From NCBI GenBank assembly GCA_021827605.1, contig JAKAVF010000042.1:1-32243 (forward strand): a stretch of 32,243 nucleotides of DNA. The letters run 5' to 3'. Source of the DNA: Microcaldota archaeon (lineage in GTDB: Archaea; Micrarchaeota; Micrarchaeia; Micrarchaeales; Micrarchaeaceae). The translations under genes were made by a program, and so were the position numbers. Below are positions 29,773 through 32,243 of this stretch, piece after piece; position 1 is the stretch's first letter, and every line of letters starts with the position of its first letter. The notes under the pieces are model-generated. The model was not told where the DNA came from. It saw nothing but the letters and a program-made list of their open reading frames with translations, and made no database searches.

Positions 29773-30033
29773 GTGGAAAACCAGATTGAAGTAATACTCT
29801 CGTTAACTATAATAATATTAGCGATACTCGCAATTGTAGTGTACCTGTATTCCGGCGCCAATGCGGCCTTCTATGGGATATTTGTAGTAGCCCTGGTTAT
29901 CATGTTCTACACCTGGAGAAGGACCTCCATGTCGCCGTTGCCCGCATCACATGCTCCGGAGGTGCGAAGGAGGAGGAGCGTCCCGAGAAGAAAGAGGACA
30001 GGGAAAAGCGCAGGAAGGAAAGCAAGGGCCTGA
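29773..30033 (+). CDS. Small two-helix membrane protein with Arg/Lys-rich tail
   Basis: 86 residues from GTG 29773 with GGTGGT 4 nt upstream; ATG 29734 (MTKYIFKG) is in frame but would overlap the divergent transporter start. Two hydrophobic helices (VILSLTIIILAILAIVVYLY and YGIFVVALVIMFYTW) are followed by a strongly basic C-terminus (RRRRSVPRRKRTGKSAGRKARA) that could contact nucleic acid or membrane lipid. An AT-rich TATATATT stretch (29742-29749) about 25-30 nt upstream may be its promoter. Function unknown. Confidence 0.55.
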   Translation: MENQIEVILSLTIIILAILAIVVYLYSGANAAFYGIFVVALVIMFYTWRRTSMSPLPASHAPEVRRRRSVPRRKRTGKSAGRKARA

Positions 30034-30050
30034 TTCCCGCCCGCCGATAG

Positions 30051-32243
30051 ATGATGTCCGTGAACACACTAATCATAGCAGAGAAGCCAAGCGTGGCAAA
30101 TAGGATAGCCAGCGCTCTCGGCAATGGAAAGGAGCAGAGAAAGGCGGGGAGGGACAAGATAAGCTACTACGAGATAGACACAAGCACGGGAACGGTCTAC
30201 GTCGCAGCTGCTGTTGGACACCTATTCACTATAAGGCAGTCTGACAGCGAGAGAGGCTATCCTGTCCTCAATGTAGAGTGGGCTCCATCTTACGAGGTAG
30301 GGAAGAAATCCGAGCATACGAAGGACTATCTTGACACGCTGAAGGATATAGCGAAGAAATGCGACAGGTTCATCAATGCGTGCGACTTTGACATAGAGGG
30401 CACGGTGATAGGGACAAACATAATCAGGGAGGTGGACAAGAAGAGCCTCAAGGATTCAGCCATGAGGATGAAGTTTTCCACCACCACAACCCAGGACCTG
30501 CGCGAGTCATACGGGCACCTGATGCCGCTCGACATGAGCAACTTCTACGCTGGCGAGGCCAGGCACATGCTGGACTGGCTCTGGGGCATAAACCTCAGCA
30601 GGGCGCTGACCAGCGCAGTCTACGGCGCGAGCATGAGGCAGATGCTGAGCATAGGGAGGGTGCAGGGCCCTGCGCTTGCGATAGTGGCTGAGAGGGAAAA
30701 GGAGATAGCGAAGTTCAAGCCAGAGCCGTTCTGGAGGATAATAGCGCTTATAAACAGTGTAGAGTTCCTCAACACGAAAGGGGACATCTTCGACAAGAAG
30801 GTCGCAAATGACGCTTTCGAAGAGTCGAAGGCCAAGAGGGAAGCGGCTGTAGTGGAGGACATAGAGGTGAAGGAGCAGCAGACCGCTCCGTATCCTCCAT
30901 TCGACCTCACGTCCCTGCAGATAGAGGCGAGCAGGGCGCTGCATCTCGACCCGTCGGTCACACTGGCTCTTGCGCAGAGCCTTTATGAGAAGGCTTACAT
31001 TTCATATCCGAGAACCTCGTCGCAGAAGCTTCCGGCGGCGCTCGGGCTTCCACGGATAATATCAGACATATCAAAGAATCCGGCCTATTCGCAGCTTGCT
31101 GGCAGGCTGGTTTCAGGAAAGAGGTACACGCCACACGAAGGGGCGAAGACCGACGAGGCGCACCCGGCGATCTTCCCGACCGGAGACATGCCAAGCGGCC
31201 TTGCTGCACAGGAGGCGAGGCTGTACGACATGATAGTCAGGCGTTTCCTTGCCTGCTTCGCAGAGTTCGCCATTGTTGGAAGAACAAAGGTCACTGTGGC
31301 CATCGGCGGCGAGAAGTACTCCGCGTCCGGCGCGACAATACTGAAGCCGGGATGGTTGGAGTTCTACACATACGCAAAGATCGACGAGAAGATGCTACCA
31401 GATTTCAAGAAAGGGGCAAGGGTCTCGGTTTCTGACGTGCAGATGCAGGACCTTGAGACGCAGCCGCCGAGAAGGTACACAAAGGCGGGTCTCATCTCGG
31501 AGCTTGAGAAGAGGAACGTTGGCACGAAGGCTACGCGCGCACAGGTCATAGACACCCTTTTCAAGAGGAGGTATGTTGAGGGAGCGACAAACATAATCGT
31601 CACGAACTTCGGGATGAGCGTCTACGACACGCTGGCGGAGAACGCTAGCATGATTGTCGAGGTCGACACTACGAGACAGCTTGAAGAGGACATGGAGAAG
31701 ATATCGCAGAACAAGATAAAGGAAGAGGACGTTATTGAGGAGGGGAAGAGGATGCTTCTCGATGCGCTCAAGCAGTTCGACAAGAACAAGGAGCAGATCG
31801 CCACAAACATGAGGAAAGGCCTTCGGGAAAGCAGCATACTCGGAAAGTGCCCCGTCGATGGCGGAGACCTGCTTGTGAGGAGGTCGAGGGCTGGCAAGCA
31901 GTTCGTCGCTTGCGGGAACTACCCTAAGTGCACCAACACTTATTCTCTTCCGCAGAACGCGCTGATACTCCCTACCGGAAGGACGTGCGAATACTGCCAT
32001 ACCCCGTTCATAAAGGTGATCAGGAAAGGAAGGCGGCCTTTCGAGATGGACCTTGATCCAAAGTGCATCACCAAGAAGGACTGGGCAGGCTACGGCGAGG
32101 AGGCGCCTGCTAAGGCAGTATCGGCAAAGCCGGAAGAGCCAACTGCACCGCAACCGGTGATTCATCAGCAGAAGAAGCAGCAGGCAAAGCCAAAAGCGAA
32201 GCCAAAAGCGAAGAAGAAGCCAGCAAGGAAGAAAAAGAAGAGC
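30051..32243 (+). CDS. topA: Type IA DNA topoisomerase (runs off the edge)
   Basis: 731 codons open to the right edge. The N-terminal Toprim starts with LIIAEKPSVANRIASALG and has ACDFDIEGTVIG (acidic residues for Mg2+). The catalytic Tyr319 lies in AYISYPRTSSQKL. SIGRVQGPALAIV and NVGTKATRAQVIDTLFKR are conserved core segments. C-terminal zinc-type clusters are at CPVDGG...CGNYPKC (from res 600) and CEYCH (from res 646). The tail (res 690-731) is Lys/Ala/Pro-rich and unfinished. No helicase part is fused, so it is not reverse gyrase. It relaxes negative supercoils. Start ATG 30051, or 30054; no clear binding site. Confidence 0.93.
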   Translation, partial: MMSVNTLIIAEKPSVANRIASALGNGKEQRKAGRDKISYYEIDTSTGTVYVAAAVGHLFTIRQSDSERGYPVLNVEWAPSYEVGKKSEHTKDYLDTLKDIAKKCDRFINACDFDIEGTVIGTNIIREVDKKSLKDSAMRMKFSTTTTQDLRESYGHLMPLDMSNFYAGEARHMLDWLWGINLSRALTSAVYGASMRQMLSIGRVQGPALAIVAEREKEIAKFKPEPFWRIIALINSVEFLNTKGDIFDKKVANDAFEESKAKREAAVVEDIEVKEQQTAPYPPFDLTSLQIEASRALHLDPSVTLALAQSLYEKAYISYPRTSSQKLPAALGLPRIISDISKNPAYSQLAGRLVSGKRYTPHEGAKTDEAHPAIFPTGDMPSGLAAQEARLYDMIVRRFLACFAEFAIVGRTKVTVAIGGEKYSASGATILKPGWLEFYTYAKIDEKMLPDFKKGARVSVSDVQMQDLETQPPRRYTKAGLISELEKRNVGTKATRAQVIDTLFKRRYVEGATNIIVTNFGMSVYDTLAENASMIVEVDTTRQLEEDMEKISQNKIKEEDVIEEGKRMLLDALKQFDKNKEQIATNMRKGLRESSILGKCPVDGGDLLVRRSRAGKQFVACGNYPKCTNTYSLPQNALILPTGRTCEYCHTPFIKVIRKGRRPFEMDLDPKCITKKDWAGYGEEAPAKAVSAKPEEPTAPQPVIHQQKKQQAKPKAKPKAKKKPARKKKKS

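Noticed and set aside
31395-32165. Long minus-strand frame over the topoisomerase
   Set aside because: Shadow of the conserved type IA topoisomerase on the plus strand; the product lacks any recognisable motif.
30051-32243. Reverse gyrase
   Set aside because: No N-terminal helicase part is present; the gene starts directly with the Toprim domain.

Overview
The window reads as an archaeal chromosome, most likely a DPANN lineage close to Micrarchaeota (the ARMAN group). Evidence: archaeal uS15 and eS1 ribosomal proteins beside an archaeal-type valyl-tRNA synthetase; tRNA genes without an encoded CCA; TATA boxes about 30 nt before start codons; GGTGA-type ribosome binding sites; and pilin-like proteins with the class III signal peptide form (QSAIEYLMTYGWA) common in Micrarchaeota. 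The phylum is an inference from gene style, not from a marker tree.

Left chromosomal part (1-9310): the tail of an unknown gene, a HEPN-like protein, a soluble GAF/multi-PAS histidine kinase, a Pif1-like helicase, a Thr-rich membrane-anchored surface protein, a response regulator with a winged-helix, REC and degenerate GGDEF architecture, a pilin-like protein, and a three-gene run (secreted Ig-like protein, unknown soluble protein, HELRE-motif protein) whose last codons run into tRNA-Asn.

Integrated element (about 9320-18722): a 9.4-kb integrative element sits in the tRNA-Asn(GUU) gene, flanked by 55-bp imperfect repeats. Its SSV-type tyrosine integrase gene is partitioned by integration. 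The N-terminal piece lies at the right end and the large C-terminal piece at the left end, reading out of the tRNA. The C-terminal piece is further broken by an IS630-family insertion of about 1.1 kb at a TA target; removing the IS with one TA copy restores an exact in-frame join. The transposase itself is split by a -1 frame change at an A-run. Cargo: an adenine-type DNA methyltransferase convergent with a putative restriction endonuclease, a small PD-(D/E)XK-like nuclease translationally coupled to a membrane-anchored VirB4/HerA-like ATPase with its own nuclease-like C-terminus, a palindrome-rich divergent control region, a winged-helix regulator with two small partner genes, and a hairpin- and repeat-rich noncoding stretch that could be an origin or a structured RNA.

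Right chromosomal part (18750-32243): a CDGSH iron-sulfur protein, a 5'-truncated CYTH-domain remnant, a DUF981-type membrane protein, an SDR oxidoreductase, tRNA-Lys(UUU), a short isochorismatase-like remnant, a SAM methyltransferase, a DUF1059 protein, a small exported protein, an AlkA-like glycosylase, a TRAM/RG-rich RNA-binding protein, ValRS, uS15, eS1, a second pilin-like protein carrying a Cys-paired repeat domain that looks like a beta-propeller, a pair of SMR/EamA-like four-helix transporters, a small two-helix protein and a type IA topoisomerase that runs off the right edge.

The most unusual content is the twice-broken integrase, the ATPase-nuclease operon on the element, the archaeal winged-helix/REC/GGDEF-like regulator and the pilin-propeller fusion.
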